Below, in pieces: positions 8,673 through 17,470 of a stretch of DNA of 46,497 bases. The DNA comes from Bacteroidia bacterium (lineage in GTDB: Bacteria > Bacteroidota > Bacteroidia > J057): positions 1 through 46,497 of the forward strand of contig JALEFZ010000065.1 in assembly GCA_022760475.1 (NCBI GenBank), written 5' to 3'. The position numbers and the translations under genes were made by a program. Below the pieces are notes generated by a model. That model did no database searches and was not told the origin of the DNA. It worked only from the letters and a program-made list of their open reading frames with translations. Each line of letters starts with the position of its first letter. Within the stretch, counting starts at the first letter, position 1.

Positions 8673-10556
8673 TTACTTCTTGGTCAGCTTGGTGGTGTAA
8701 GCAGCTTCCCCGGTTCCAATTTTTAGCAGGTAGATACCTGCCTGAAGGCTTTGCACCTTGATTTCGTTTTGGAAGTTCAGGTTTATCTGATCTTTGAAGA
8801 CTTCTTTTCCAGTCAGGTCATATAGCGTAACAGTTGCGGATCCATTGATCTCCTCTGAATGGATATAAATCACATCAGCAAATGGATTTGGCCCTACACT
8901 GATTTGGGCTGCGATGCTTTGCTCAGTAATATCTGTGGTAGAGAAGAAACTTTGAACCACACTGTTGCTGATCATCCAGGATGGGGCTTGAGGTGCAGGA
9001 TTGCTTACACGCCCTGAGGCACAACTATTGGCCAGGTCAATGGTAAATACCAGGTCATTGGGCTCTCCGGCTTGAAGGGTCTGGTCAACCCACCAGATTC
9101 CTGTGATGTTGTCATCACCAATGGTGCTTGGGTCTTGAGGATTTACTAAAGTCCTGAAGTTGCTGGTTGACCTGTTGGAAGCAATCAAGGTATCACGCTG
9201 CGGAGACCACCACTGTGCATAAATGAATGGAATATTTTGAATGTTGGGGTTGATAACATCCCAAACCAATTCGTTGTTTCCGGCATCATAACAGTTGTAC
9301 CTCAGTTCCAATCTTTCGATGATGGCAGGAGGGGTAACTGATAGTGTGTTTGAAAGGGTAGATCCGCTGTTGTTGCTCGCCTTGACGCGATAAGTCAGGC
9401 TTTGGCCAAATACCGCTACGGTATCAGTGAAGGTAAATGTGGTATTGCCTACCACCGTTCTTGGTTGGAATGCACCACCATTTATGCTCAATTCTACGGT
9501 ATAATTATCTGCATTGAGAGATCCAGTCCATGTGATGCGTGGGAAAATAGCAGTAGCAACGCTGAGGCTTGTCAAGGTGAACGAACCAGGAGCAGGTTGG
9601 CCACAAGTAGGAGAAGTAACAGTAGAAGTTACATTGGTACAATTTACTCCATTTACTGTAGCGGTCACATCTGTTCCTTCAGGGATGCCAATGACACGGA
9701 AAGAACCCGAAGAAATGTTGTCAGGGTTGTTGTCCAATACCACCGTACCTGCATTGGAAGTAACTGTGTAGTTTCCATTTCCGGCGCCAGAGTAGTTGAA
9801 CGTTGCTGTGTAGGTATCTACCCCAGAGGTAAAGGCATCACAGACTCCGCTGTTGTTACCAAACTGGAAGGAACATACCGGAGGAGTAAACCCAAACCCA
9901 GATATCAAAACGTTGTCAAGGTGAGGCAACTCTGAGGAAGAGTTTACATCTACGATAAGCTCGATCTGAAGGGTAGATCCGCTCAGGCCATTCACAGTAG
10001 GATTTAAAACCACTGGATTGGTATTACCAGGATCTGAGGATGAAGATGAGCCTGTACCATCCGCATCTGAATAATCATCAAATCGACGGACAACAACCGT
10101 CCTTACCCCATCAAGAATGTAAGCTACAACCGTAGAATCGGAGGACTCTAATGATCCTACCTCAAATATGTCAACCTCAAAATTCACTGTGTTGTAGTTG
10201 GAAATGTCAACAACTTGTGAACGCCATGTAATTGGCTCATCTACATCGCGGAACTGGAAAACTCTGCTTCCACTGGTACTTGGGAAAGAAGTACTTCCAA
10301 ATCCAACCACATTATCTTCTACACGGGCATGGTCGTTGGCATCAAAGATACCTTGTGTTGTGGCAGCAGTAAGGGTCCATTTACCATTTGATGATGTAAA
10401 AACAGAGTTTGCAGCAACTGGACCAGTAAAACCTTCAGCAACTGGGGATGTTTCAAAGTCTTCAGAGTAGAGTGTGGTTTGTGCCTTAAGACTATTTCCA
10501 AGGAAGAATATAGTCGCTCCAAGCAATAGTTTAAAAAGTAATGTTGGGAGTTTCAT
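8673..10556 (-). CDS. T9SS-exported modular surface protein, paralog 2 of 3
   Basis: A 627-residue close paralog of its downstream neighbour, with the same module order: signal peptide (residues 1-25, ending LKAQ), the FRDVDEP / IFEVGSLESSD / DGVRTVV module, an Ig-like SGAGNGNYTV module with VIGIPEGTDVTATVNGVNC, a fibronectin III-like segment, and a module with NPQDPSTIGDDNITGIWWVD and a conserved cysteine pattern. A type A T9SS sorting domain (VGPNPFADVIYI, LTGKEVF, AGIYLLKIGTGEAAYTTKLTKK) ends it. It is closer in the NPQDPST-GDDNITGIWW block to the large paralog than to paralog 1. The start ATG at 10554-10556 is followed directly by the signal peptide. Its long leader carries two copies of the palindrome also found upstream of the hybrid regulator. 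No enzymatic motif is visible. Confidence 0.85.
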   Translation of the reverse strand: MKLPTLLFKLLLGATIFFLGNSLKAQTTLYSEDFETSPVAEGFTGPVAANSVFTSSNGKWTLTAATTQGIFDANDHARVEDNVVGFGSTSFPSTSGSRVFQFRDVDEPITWRSQVVDISNYNTVNFEVDIFEVGSLESSDSTVVAYILDGVRTVVVRRFDDYSDADGTGSSSSSDPGNTNPVVLNPTVNGLSGSTLQIELIVDVNSSSELPHLDNVLISGFGFTPPVCSFQFGNNSGVCDAFTSGVDTYTATFNYSGAGNGNYTVTSNAGTVVLDNNPDNISSGSFRVIGIPEGTDVTATVNGVNCTNVTSTVTSPTCGQPAPGSFTLTSLSVATAIFPRITWTGSLNADNYTVELSINGGAFQPRTVVGNTTFTFTDTVAVFGQSLTYRVKASNNSGSTLSNTLSVTPPAIIERLELRYNCYDAGNNELVWDVINPNIQNIPFIYAQWWSPQRDTLIASNRSTSNFRTLVNPQDPSTIGDDNITGIWWVDQTLQAGEPNDLVFTIDLANSCASGRVSNPAPQAPSWMISNSVVQSFFSTTDITEQSIAAQISVGPNPFADVIYIHSEEINGSATVTLYDLTGKEVFKDQINLNFQNEIKVQSLQAGIYLLKIGTGEAAYTTKLTKK

Positions 10557-10778
10557 GAATTATTGTTAATAGATGATTTACACTAAGAATTCGGTCATTA
10601 TACGGTGTGTATATAAGGACAGAAAAGAGTCATTGATTGAATTAACCAATGAAGTAACAAGTGTAAGGCAAGAATATTGAGCTACAGCTCAGAGCAGAAG
10701 GTTTGAAAGATTAAATGTAAGATTTTTATACCAAAATCTACATATTCCAAAGTATTTTTCTCAAAAAAATATCAAAAA

Positions 10779-10816
10779 CAGGTATAAATACCTATGGTTT
10801 TGGGGATAAATACCTA
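10779..10816. promoter_or_regulatory. Tandem palindromic operator candidates (sites 3 and 4)
   Basis: Site 3 is CAGGTA TAAA TACCTA (10779-10794), one base off the TAGGTA-N4-TACCTA pattern. Site 4 is TGGGGA TAAA TACCTA (10801-10816), with one perfect half and one weak half. The two are 22 bp apart, on about the same helical face, 220-260 bp upstream of the paralog 2 start. Confidence 0.45.
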
Positions 10817-11169
10817 TAATTTCTAAAGGAATGAATAATGTTGGCTCCTGGAGTATTTTTTCTAATAAATTAAAAGATAAGATTTTAAAAAGATGTTAAG
10901 GTCCTTCACTTTTACCCTGGACGACATGAAAAGGAGTGTAAAAGTGGAATAAAAGGTAAAAGAATTAGAATAGCCTGAGGAGTGAATAGATTTTAAAAGA
11001 GTAAAAGGATGACATGGGAGTAAAGCATAAAATTTCTGCGAACAGGAAGAACTGATAGCCCCTACGTGGTCAAAATTTACTAAATCACATCTCTCCTAAA
11101 CCCAAGGTGTCATCCTCAGGAATGAAGGCAACGCCCGAATGACCAAGGATCTCTCCCCCAGAAAAAATA

Positions 11170-11204
11170 AAAGGGCTTGCAGCCATAAAGCCACAAGCCC
11201 CTTT
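11170..11204 (-). terminator. Rho-independent terminator of the large LTD-domain gene
   Basis: Stem AAAGGGCTTG (11170-11179) against CAAGCCCCTTT (11194-11204) with one bulged C, 14-base loop. On the minus strand it is followed by TTATTTTTTC. It lies 18 bp after the stop codon. Confidence 0.75.
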
Positions 11205-11221
11205 CTTACCTCAAGTCAGAA

Positions 11222-14200
11222 TTACTTCTTGACTACTTTTGTATTGAATGATCCCTGAGCGCTGCCGATCTGCATCATGTACACACCTTTGTTTAGGTTT
11301 GGTACAGTGATTTCAGTTCTAGATCCCAGGTAAACTTCAGTTTCGAATACCTTTTTACCCATCATGTCAAATAGGCTAACAGTTGAAGTTCCTTTCAACT
11401 CCTCAGTTTCTACGAAAAGAGTATTGTTGAATGGGTTTGGACCAATTTTGATCTGAGCAGCAATTGACTGCTCGGTGATGTTGGTAGTTGCAAACAGGGC
11501 TGTGATGGCTTTGGCCTTCATCAATCCAGCAGGAGCCTGAGGAGAAGGGTTAGCTACACGTCCTACTGCACAAGTGTTGGCAAGATCAATGCTGAATACC
11601 AGATCATTGGGCTCACCGGCCTGAAGGGTCTCATCGATCCACCAGATTCCGGTGATGTTGTCATCACCTACGGTAGATGGGTCTTGAGGATTGTTCAAGG
11701 TAGTGAACTCAGAGTTGCCCGTTGGGGCTAGCAGGGTGTCGCGCTGTGCAGACCACCACTGAGCAAAGATGTAAGGTACAGTTACGTTGTTAGGGTTGAT
11801 TACTGTCCAGGTCAACTCATCTGTTGAAGGATCATAGCAGCTGAATTGAAGTTCAAGACGCTCTACAACAGCCAATTGAGTAAGAGAAACGGTATTTGAA
11901 GCAACATTACCATTTACATTTACTGCCATTACACGATAATCTACAGGAAGACCGAATACCAATAAGGTGTCAGTGAATGAAGTTTCATCAGAACCCAGTG
12001 TAGCAATTGTGGTGTATCCACCTCCGTTGATTTGACGACGAATCTCGTATGTAGCGAAGTTTTGAGCATCCCAGTTTAGCGTAGGGAAGTACAAGATAGA
12101 AGCATCCAGGCTCAGCACAGGAGCTACAGGAGGACAATCACCAATAGAACCCGTATTTGCAGCACCAGGAGTACCGCGTCCTTCAGATGCTTCCCAGGAA
12201 GCTGCCAGGTTGTTGTCAGAGTTTACATCTACCAACTCCAAAGAAGGACCAGTACCATCAGGAGAAGTAGGCCATCCACTGCCATCGTCATAATCTACCA
12301 CATCAAGGACATTTCCATTCAAGTCTTCAAGGATGATATCCTCACCACCATTGCTTAAACCTCCAGTTGTCCATTCGTAGTCAGCTGTACATCCATAGAA
12401 ATTTTCGAAGCCAGATGCATTACCAGCTACGACGATATACTCATTTACCCCAATGATAGAGTTTGCAGGGAAGGTAAAGACGAACCCTTGCGTAAATGTA
12501 AAACCACTTAGGTCAACTGCCGCAGAGCCATTATTGAATAATTCGACATACTCCGTGGTATCAGCTCCTGGCTCCAATCCGTTGTACATGATCTCTGTGA
12601 TTACGATTGACGGAAGTGGAGCAGCAGGCTCACAAGAAGGAGAAGTAACTGCAACTGGGACATTACATCCATTAACACTGGTGATGCTGAAGCTCAGATC
12701 AGTTCCTTCCTGAACATTTTCAATGATCAGTGTACCTGTAGCCACATTAGTGGGGTTGTCAGAAGCCGCCGCCAAATTACCGGCGTTTGGAGTAATGGTA
12801 TAGGTATCGTTGCCAGCTCCTGAGAAGTCAATTGTTACCGTATAGGTATCAGAAGTAGCTCCAATTGTTTCGGAATCACAAGTAGGAGAATTTACTGTTA
12901 TAGCAAGCGCACAACCCGTCTGATTCAAGGAACCAGGAGTTCCATTTGCATCAATAGAAGCAGCCCAGCTTGCGCCCAGGTTGTTGTCAGAGGCAGGGTC
13001 AAGTAGCTCAAGCGAACGACCAGTACCATCGGCATTGCTATCAAAACCACGGGTATCGTCTTCATAGTCTACAGAATCCTGCGTTACCCCATTGTTATCT
13101 ACCAATACAATGTCTTCACCGCCATTGGACAGACCTCCTGAAAAATCACCATCAGCTGCAAATCCATATTTGTTTTGGAATGCGTCGGCATCCACAGCAA
13201 TCACAAAATATTCGCCATCGGCAAGTACCGTATTGGCAGGGAAGGTAAAGCTTATCCCATCAGCAAATGACCATCCACTCAAATCCACTGCAAAGCCTGA
13301 GTTGTTCAATAATTCAACATACTCAGAGGTGTCAGTACCAGCCTCTGGTGGGTTGTACATGATTTCATTGATCACAATGCTTGGTGTAGGATTACAATTT
13401 GGAGAGGTAACTGTAGAAACAAGGTTCACACAGCTCACGCCATTCACAGTAGCAGTTACGTCTGTTCCTTCAGGAATTCCCGTTACGCGGAAAGCCCCTG
13501 ATGCTGCAGATGAGGGATCGTTGTCAAGCACTACCGTACCTGCATTAGAATTTACCGTGTAGGTTCCATTTCCTGCTCCTGAGAAGTTGAAGGTAGCGGT
13601 GTAGGTATCATTTCCTGGAGTAACCGCATCACAGGTAGCTGAATTTGCACCAAAAGAAAAGGTACAAGAAGGGGCGACAAAGCCCATTCCTACTACTTCT
13701 ACCTTGTCCAGGTTATAGTACTCTGAACCAGAATTGTTATCACATCTAATTTCAACAATCAAGGTATTTCCCGTAATACCCATTTCCGTAATAGTAGAAA
13801 CGAGGGGGTTGGTGTTACCTTGTGAAGAACTGCTTGAAGAACCAACTGGGGAATTTGTGTCGCTAAAGTCATCATTCAATGTCTGCACTACTGTCCTGGC
13901 TCCATCTACAATGATGGATACCTCGAAAAAGTCTCCTGTGGTCTCAAATAGGCCTAGCTCAAATACATCTACGCTGATGTTGGCAGTTGTGTAGCTAGAA
14001 ATGTCGATGGGCTGTGTTTGAAAAACTACTGGCTCATCTACGTCGCGAAATTGCAGGAATTGGCTTCCCCCACTAAATGTTCCGCCAGGAAAACCACCAA
14101 AGCTAGCCGCATCATTCTCTACTCTAACCCAGTCAGTGGTGCCATTTAATCCAGATGGACTCAAAGTAAGGTTCCATTTTCCATTTGTAGAGGTAAAGTT

Positions 14201-14353
14201 TTGGTTTCCATTAAGTATTCCTGTCAAGCCCTCCTGAAGATTTGTTGACTCAAAGTCCTCTGAATAGATGGTCGTCTGCGCATTCAGTCCCTGCCCAAGG
14301 AAAAGCAGAGTTGCGGCAAGCAACAGTTGTACGAGTAAATTTGATTGTCTCAT
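11222..14353 (-). CDS. T9SS-exported protein with two lamin-tail (LTD) domains, paralog 3 of 3
   Basis: A 1043-residue protein, an expanded version of its two downstream neighbours. Signal peptide 1-25; shared N-terminal module 27-225 (FRDVDEPVV, FELGLFETT, DGARTVV); Ig-like SGAGNGTYTV module 230-320. Then two lamin-tail domains at about 325-475 and 581-735, each with the signature VI-EIMYN, TxEYVEL-NN, VDLSG, FTFPAN, GGLSNGGEDI and an aspartate-rich V-D-Y-D-D. They are separated by a second Ig-like module (480-575). The C-terminal half repeats the family plan (NPQDPSTVGDDNITGIWWID) and ends in a type A T9SS sorting domain (IGPNPFNNTLFV to TKVVKK). In bacteria LTD domains occur in secreted or membrane-associated proteins, often with nucleases; none is seen here. 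The LTD pair looks inserted between the Ig-like module and the C-terminal part of the shorter paralogs. Confidence 0.88.
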   Translation of the reverse strand: MRQSNLLVQLLLAATLLFLGQGLNAQTTIYSEDFESTNLQEGLTGILNGNQNFTSTNGKWNLTLSPSGLNGTTDWVRVENDAASFGGFPGGTFSGGSQFLQFRDVDEPVVFQTQPIDISSYTTANISVDVFELGLFETTGDFFEVSIIVDGARTVVQTLNDDFSDTNSPVGSSSSSSQGNTNPLVSTITEMGITGNTLIVEIRCDNNSGSEYYNLDKVEVVGMGFVAPSCTFSFGANSATCDAVTPGNDTYTATFNFSGAGNGTYTVNSNAGTVVLDNDPSSAASGAFRVTGIPEGTDVTATVNGVSCVNLVSTVTSPNCNPTPSIVINEIMYNPPEAGTDTSEYVELLNNSGFAVDLSGWSFADGISFTFPANTVLADGEYFVIAVDADAFQNKYGFAADGDFSGGLSNGGEDIVLVDNNGVTQDSVDYEDDTRGFDSNADGTGRSLELLDPASDNNLGASWAASIDANGTPGSLNQTGCALAITVNSPTCDSETIGATSDTYTVTIDFSGAGNDTYTITPNAGNLAAASDNPTNVATGTLIIENVQEGTDLSFSITSVNGCNVPVAVTSPSCEPAAPLPSIVITEIMYNGLEPGADTTEYVELFNNGSAAVDLSGFTFTQGFVFTFPANSIIGVNEYIVVAGNASGFENFYGCTADYEWTTGGLSNGGEDIILEDLNGNVLDVVDYDDGSGWPTSPDGTGPSLELVDVNSDNNLAASWEASEGRGTPGAANTGSIGDCPPVAPVLSLDASILYFPTLNWDAQNFATYEIRRQINGGGYTTIATLGSDETSFTDTLLVFGLPVDYRVMAVNVNGNVASNTVSLTQLAVVERLELQFSCYDPSTDELTWTVINPNNVTVPYIFAQWWSAQRDTLLAPTGNSEFTTLNNPQDPSTVGDDNITGIWWIDETLQAGEPNDLVFSIDLANTCAVGRVANPSPQAPAGLMKAKAITALFATTNITEQSIAAQIKIGPNPFNNTLFVETEELKGTSTVSLFDMMGKKVFETEVYLGSRTEITVPNLNKGVYMMQIGSAQGSFNTKVVKK

Positions 14354-14784
14354 GAGATGTTGTTAACTAATTTATTTTTGATCGTATTTTGCATAACTAA
14401 CCTAAGCCCCATATCAACAGGGGATGGTCTCACCAGCAAGTGATGAGACGAGTTTAGGTGAGCTAGCCTCTCGGCTGGCCATGGGAATGTCCAGGTTAAA
14501 GAATTAAGCGAGTAGTACGATTGGCTCTTTGGCAAGGTGGGATGCCAATCGCTTTGGATCAAATGTAAGAAATCCCTTGATACAAAATTTGGCATTTGGT
14601 ATCCTCAATTTGGCATTCGCCTTAAGTACCTGAATACCAAACTCATTAATATTATAATTAACAATAAATTTACATTGAAATCCATAATTCAAGCCCTGTA
14701 ATACTTAAACAATGGAAGAAAGTTCACTAAAAATCATCTTCAGGACTTTTAGAACTGGCTTTTCATATTTGTAGATTAGCATTT
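14354..14784. other. Divergent intergenic region between the LTD gene and the pxp operon
   Basis: About 430 bases between divergent genes, so it must hold promoters for both. No gene is credible. It contains a run of four hairpins (14407-14551, listed separately) and a direct repeat AATTTGGCATT at about 14587 and 14608. A CATATTTG sequence about 20 bases before the transporter start is one base off the Bacteroidota -7 consensus TAnnTTTG. Confidence 0.55.
14407..14551. ncRNA. Structured RNA or 5' leader candidate: four consecutive hairpins
   Basis: Four stems occur in a row: CCCC/GGGG (14407-14423), GTCTCACCA/TGATGAGAC with a 5-base loop and one wobble pair (14427-14449), GCTAGCC/GGCTGGC with a TCTC loop and one wobble (14462-14479), and CGATTGGC/GCCAATCG (14518-14551). 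It could be the 5' leader of the minus-strand LTD gene, the far-upstream leader of the pxp operon, or a separate RNA. I do not recognise it as any known riboswitch. Confidence 0.35.
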
Positions 14785-15999
14785 ATGAGTAAAAGAAGAC
14801 TCTTCATAGGACCCGCAGCTATGGTTGCAGCAGCCTTTATTGGACCCGGAACCGTCACTACTGCCAGTTTAGCCGGAGCCGGTTATGGTTTTTCCCTGCT
14901 ATGGGCAGTATTATTTGCGACACTTTCCACCATTATACTCCAGGAAATGGCTGCCAGGCTAGGAGTAATTGGAAGAATGGGACTAGGAGAAGCCATTAGA
15001 CATAAAATCACCCAACCCATCTCTTTTATCTTTGCTGCAGGCTTGGTCATTTCCGCCATTCTGATTGGAAATGCTGCTTATGAAACAGGAAACATCACAG
15101 GTGCCCTTTTGGGGGTTCCTCCACTATCATTGCCCCTAGGTGAAAAAAGCCTCAACTTATGGGTTATCATCATGGGAGCCATTGCTTTCGCCCTTCTTTA
15201 TTGGGGTGGATATAAATGGATAGAAGGCTTTTTGATTGTCTTGGTCGGCTTAATGTCCGTTGTGTTCTTGACTACTGCTTTTTTGCTTCAACCTCCAATC
15301 GGTGAAATTCTTAAGGGAATGTTTATTCCCCAGTTCCCAAAAGATAGCTCTTTCCTGATCCTGACCCTTATAGGCACTACCATCGTACCCTACAACCTAT
15401 TCTTGCATGCCTCTACCTCCAAAGAAAAGTGGACCAGTAAGGAAGGAATTAAGGAAGCCAGGAGAGATACTTATTTTTCAGTAGCCTTGGGAGGTTTGAT
15501 TACAATTTGCATAGTAATCAGTGCAGGAATGGTACTCAAAGGCCAGGATTCTCAGGGATTGGCAGATCTTGCCTTGCAGCTGGAACCCTTGCTGGGATCT
15601 GCAGCACCGACCGTACTTGGGATTGGTTTCTTTGCGGCGGGACTTTCCTCCACCCTTACAGCTCCTTTAGCGGCTGCATATGCCACCAGTGGCATCCTGG
15701 GCTGGAACTCCGACACCAAAGACCCAAAGTTTCGAGCTGTATGGATGTTGGTTCTATTTACAGGGATGTTTTTTGCCCTCATAGGCTCTAAGCCCATTCC
15801 TGTAATCCTGTTTGCCCAGTTTGCCAATGGGTTGCTGCTTCCCATTGTAGCGGGATTTTTACTGTGGGTAATGAATGATGAGAATATCCTGGGAGCGAAT
15901 AAAAACCGTCCCATTACCAACATACTCGGCTGGGGAATTTTATTAATTGCCATCATCCTTGGAGGCAAGAGTATCTATACTGTTATATCTGCGATATGA
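14785..15999 (+). CDS. Nramp-family transporter of the 5-oxoprolinase operon (YcsG-like)
   Basis: A 404-residue, about 11-helix membrane protein with the Nramp fold. It is the first gene of an operon with pxpA, pxpB and pxpC, overlapping pxpA by four bases (ATGA). The same partnership exists in the Bacillus subtilis ycsF-ycsG-kip region. The metal-binding motif of helix 1, DPGN in true Nramps, is GPGT here (residues 20-23). The helix 6 MPH motif is VPY (201-203) within VPYNLFLH. The Asp, Asn and Met ligands for Mn2+/Fe2+ are therefore absent. This argues against divalent metal transport and, with the gene context, for uptake of 5-oxoproline or a related organic substrate; the substrate is inference. 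The ATG at 14785 follows an AT-rich leader without a Shine-Dalgarno. Confidence 0.85.
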   Translation: MSKRRLFIGPAAMVAAAFIGPGTVTTASLAGAGYGFSLLWAVLFATLSTIILQEMAARLGVIGRMGLGEAIRHKITQPISFIFAAGLVISAILIGNAAYETGNITGALLGVPPLSLPLGEKSLNLWVIIMGAIAFALLYWGGYKWIEGFLIVLVGLMSVVFLTTAFLLQPPIGEILKGMFIPQFPKDSSFLILTLIGTTIVPYNLFLHASTSKEKWTSKEGIKEARRDTYFSVALGGLITICIVISAGMVLKGQDSQGLADLALQLEPLLGSAAPTVLGIGFFAAGLSSTLTAPLAAAYATSGILGWNSDTKDPKFRAVWMLVLFTGMFFALIGSKPIPVILFAQFANGLLLPIVAGFLLWVMNDENILGANKNRPITNILGWGILLIAIILGGKSIYTVISAI

Positions 16000-16751
16000 A
16001 AAAATTTGTGGACATAAACTGCGACATGGGTGAGAGTTATGGTCATTTCAAGGTCGGAAATGATGATGCTATCATGCCATTCATTAGTTCCTGCAACCTT
16101 GCATGTGGTTTTCATGGAGGAGATCCCTTGACCATATTGAAAAGCCTGAAGAGAGCCATTCATCACGAGCTCCGTATTGGAGCCCACCCCTCATTGCTGA
16201 ATCTCAGGGGGTTTGGGAGGGATGTCATGGAAATCTCAGTTGAAACATTAGAAGCCGATCTGATCTACCAGATTTCTGCCTTATCAGGCATGGCAAAGAG
16301 CCTGGGCAAGGATATTTCTTACATCAAGCCTCATGGATACCTCTATCAGTTGGTAAATCACCAGGAAAAATATGCTAGTTGTATGATCAGGGTGGCTAAG
16401 ATGACCATGGCTGAACCCCAAATCATGGGTTTACCGGCAAGCTACCTGAATTTGCTTTGCCAAAATGAAAACATCTCTTTCATCCGAGAGGCTTTCCTGG
16501 ATCGCAGGTACCACCCCAATGGAGGCTTACAATCTCGAAAGGAGGAAGGCGCTGTTCTGCATTCACCTGAAGAGGTCATCATTCAATTAAAGAATATCCT
16601 GAATGGCAAGATTGAAACCAGCGATGGCCGATGGATTGCCATGGAAGCAGACAGCCTTTGTATACATGGCGATCACCCAAATTCTGTCGCCATCGCTACG
16701 GAGGTTTATAATTATTTGAAAGAGAATTCCATTAAACTCAACTCAAATTAA
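15996..16751 (+). CDS. pxpA: 5-oxoprolinase subunit PxpA (LamB/YcsF family)
   Basis: A 251-residue protein, usual length for the family. With PxpB and PxpC it forms the prokaryotic ATP-dependent 5-oxoprolinase that opens 5-oxo-L-proline to L-glutamate. Family motifs are all visible: NCDMGES near the N-terminus (residues 8-14), CGFHGGDP, GAHPSLLNLRGFGR, IKPHGYLY, EAFLDRRYHPNGGLQSR and CIHGDHP near the C-terminus. These conserved Asp, His and Glu residues line the active site of the YcsF fold. The protein is cytoplasmic, with no signal peptide. It starts with ATGA overlap on the transporter gene and is followed by pxpB after 8 bases, so translation is probably coupled. Confidence 0.95.
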   Translation: MKKFVDINCDMGESYGHFKVGNDDAIMPFISSCNLACGFHGGDPLTILKSLKRAIHHELRIGAHPSLLNLRGFGRDVMEISVETLEADLIYQISALSGMAKSLGKDISYIKPHGYLYQLVNHQEKYASCMIRVAKMTMAEPQIMGLPASYLNLLCQNENISFIREAFLDRRYHPNGGLQSRKEEGAVLHSPEEVIIQLKNILNGKIETSDGRWIAMEADSLCIHGDHPNSVAIATEVYNYLKENSIKLNSN

Positions 16752-16759
16752 GACAGATC

Positions 16760-17470
16760 ATGGAAGTCATTCCCTATGGAGATCAAGGACTATTGGTCAG
16801 ATTTGATAAGGCGGGTGAGCTTGAGGCCAATCAGCTAGTCAAATCTTTGTATCAACGGCTAAAGTCCACTGATTGGGAAGGGATTAAGGCAATTATTCCT
16901 TCACATAGAGATCTCCTAATTTATTTTGACCCTAATCTGGTAGACCATAATCAGTTGATCATTTACCTGAAAAAGGAAAAGAGCATAGCACCAGAAACTA
17001 GCTCTCTGAATAGATGCCTTAACGTTCCCATGCTATACGGAGGTGCCTTCGGCCCAGACTTAATTGAAGTAGCCGCTTTTCATAAGCTCAGTACGGAAGA
17101 TTTTATTGCTCTGCATACCCAACAGGTATTTCAGGTATACTCTATGGGCTTCTTGCCAGGATTTGCCTATCTGGGACATTTTCCTACTCCCTCACCCACT
17201 CCAAGAAAAGCAAATCCAAGAACCCAGGTAGAAGCAGGAAGTGTTGCAATTGCCGGGCATCAAACCGGCATATATCCCAGCAGCAGTTCGGGAGGATGGC
17301 AAATCATTGGGCGGACCCCCATTCCCCTCTTGCTTAAAAATGCTAAATCACCATTCCTGATAAGTCCTGACAATACCATTTCCTTTTATCAAATATCTGA
17401 AAGCGAATTTGAAAGATGGATTTCTATGGTTAATAGTGGTTCTTTTAGAAAGGAGGATTTGTATGAGTGA
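16760..17470 (+). CDS. pxpB: 5-oxoprolinase subunit PxpB (KipI-like)
   Basis: A 236-residue protein of the carboxyltransferase C/D (KipI) family. It begins with YGDQGLLVRFD and ends in a cyclophilin-like domain bearing the hallmark GFLPGFAYLG, PRKANPRTQVEAGSVAIAG and QTGIYPSSSSGGWQIIGRTP. KipI was first described as an inhibitor of the sporulation kinase KinA in Bacillus. In a bacterium with pxpA and pxpC beside it, the 5-oxoprolinase role is by far the best supported. It overlaps the start of pxpC by 8 bases, and its last codons supply the pxpC ribosome binding site. Confidence 0.95.
   Translation: MEVIPYGDQGLLVRFDKAGELEANQLVKSLYQRLKSTDWEGIKAIIPSHRDLLIYFDPNLVDHNQLIIYLKKEKSIAPETSSLNRCLNVPMLYGGAFGPDLIEVAAFHKLSTEDFIALHTQQVFQVYSMGFLPGFAYLGHFPTPSPTPRKANPRTQVEAGSVAIAGHQTGIYPSSSSGGWQIIGRTPIPLLLKNAKSPFLISPDNTISFYQISESEFERWISMVNSGSFRKEDLYE
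17450..17462 (+). promoter_or_regulatory. Strong Shine-Dalgarno for pxpC
   Basis: AAAGGAGG sits inside the last codons of pxpB, 6-8 bases before the pxpC ATG. It settles the start of pxpC. Most other starts in the window lack such a site, as is usual in Bacteroidota. Confidence 0.7.

Larger units (their letters stand above)
10557..11221. other. Long intergenic leader between LTD-family paralogs 2 and 3
   Basis: About 665 bases, AT-rich, with no credible gene. It contains the terminator of the upstream gene (11170-11204) and two operator-like sites (10779-10816). The length is unusual for this gene family, whose other members are 120-150 bp apart. Confidence 0.6.

Noticed and set aside
9402..9935. 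Plus-strand 177-codon open frame
   Set aside because: Antisense to the clear T9SS paralog 2; composition is Ser/Arg/Cys-rich as expected for a shadow frame of Thr/Val-rich coding sequence.
13092..13562. Plus-strand 156-codon open frame
   Set aside because: Antisense to the LTD gene; repetitive text mirrors the Ig-like and LTD modules on the real strand.
14407..14551. yybP-ykoY (Mn2+) or cobalamin riboswitch
   Set aside because: I could not find the conserved core sequences of either class; left as an unassigned structured region.
14785..15999. Manganese/iron transporter MntH
   Set aside because: The DPGN and MPH metal motifs are replaced by GPGT and VPY, and the operon is 5-oxoprolinase.
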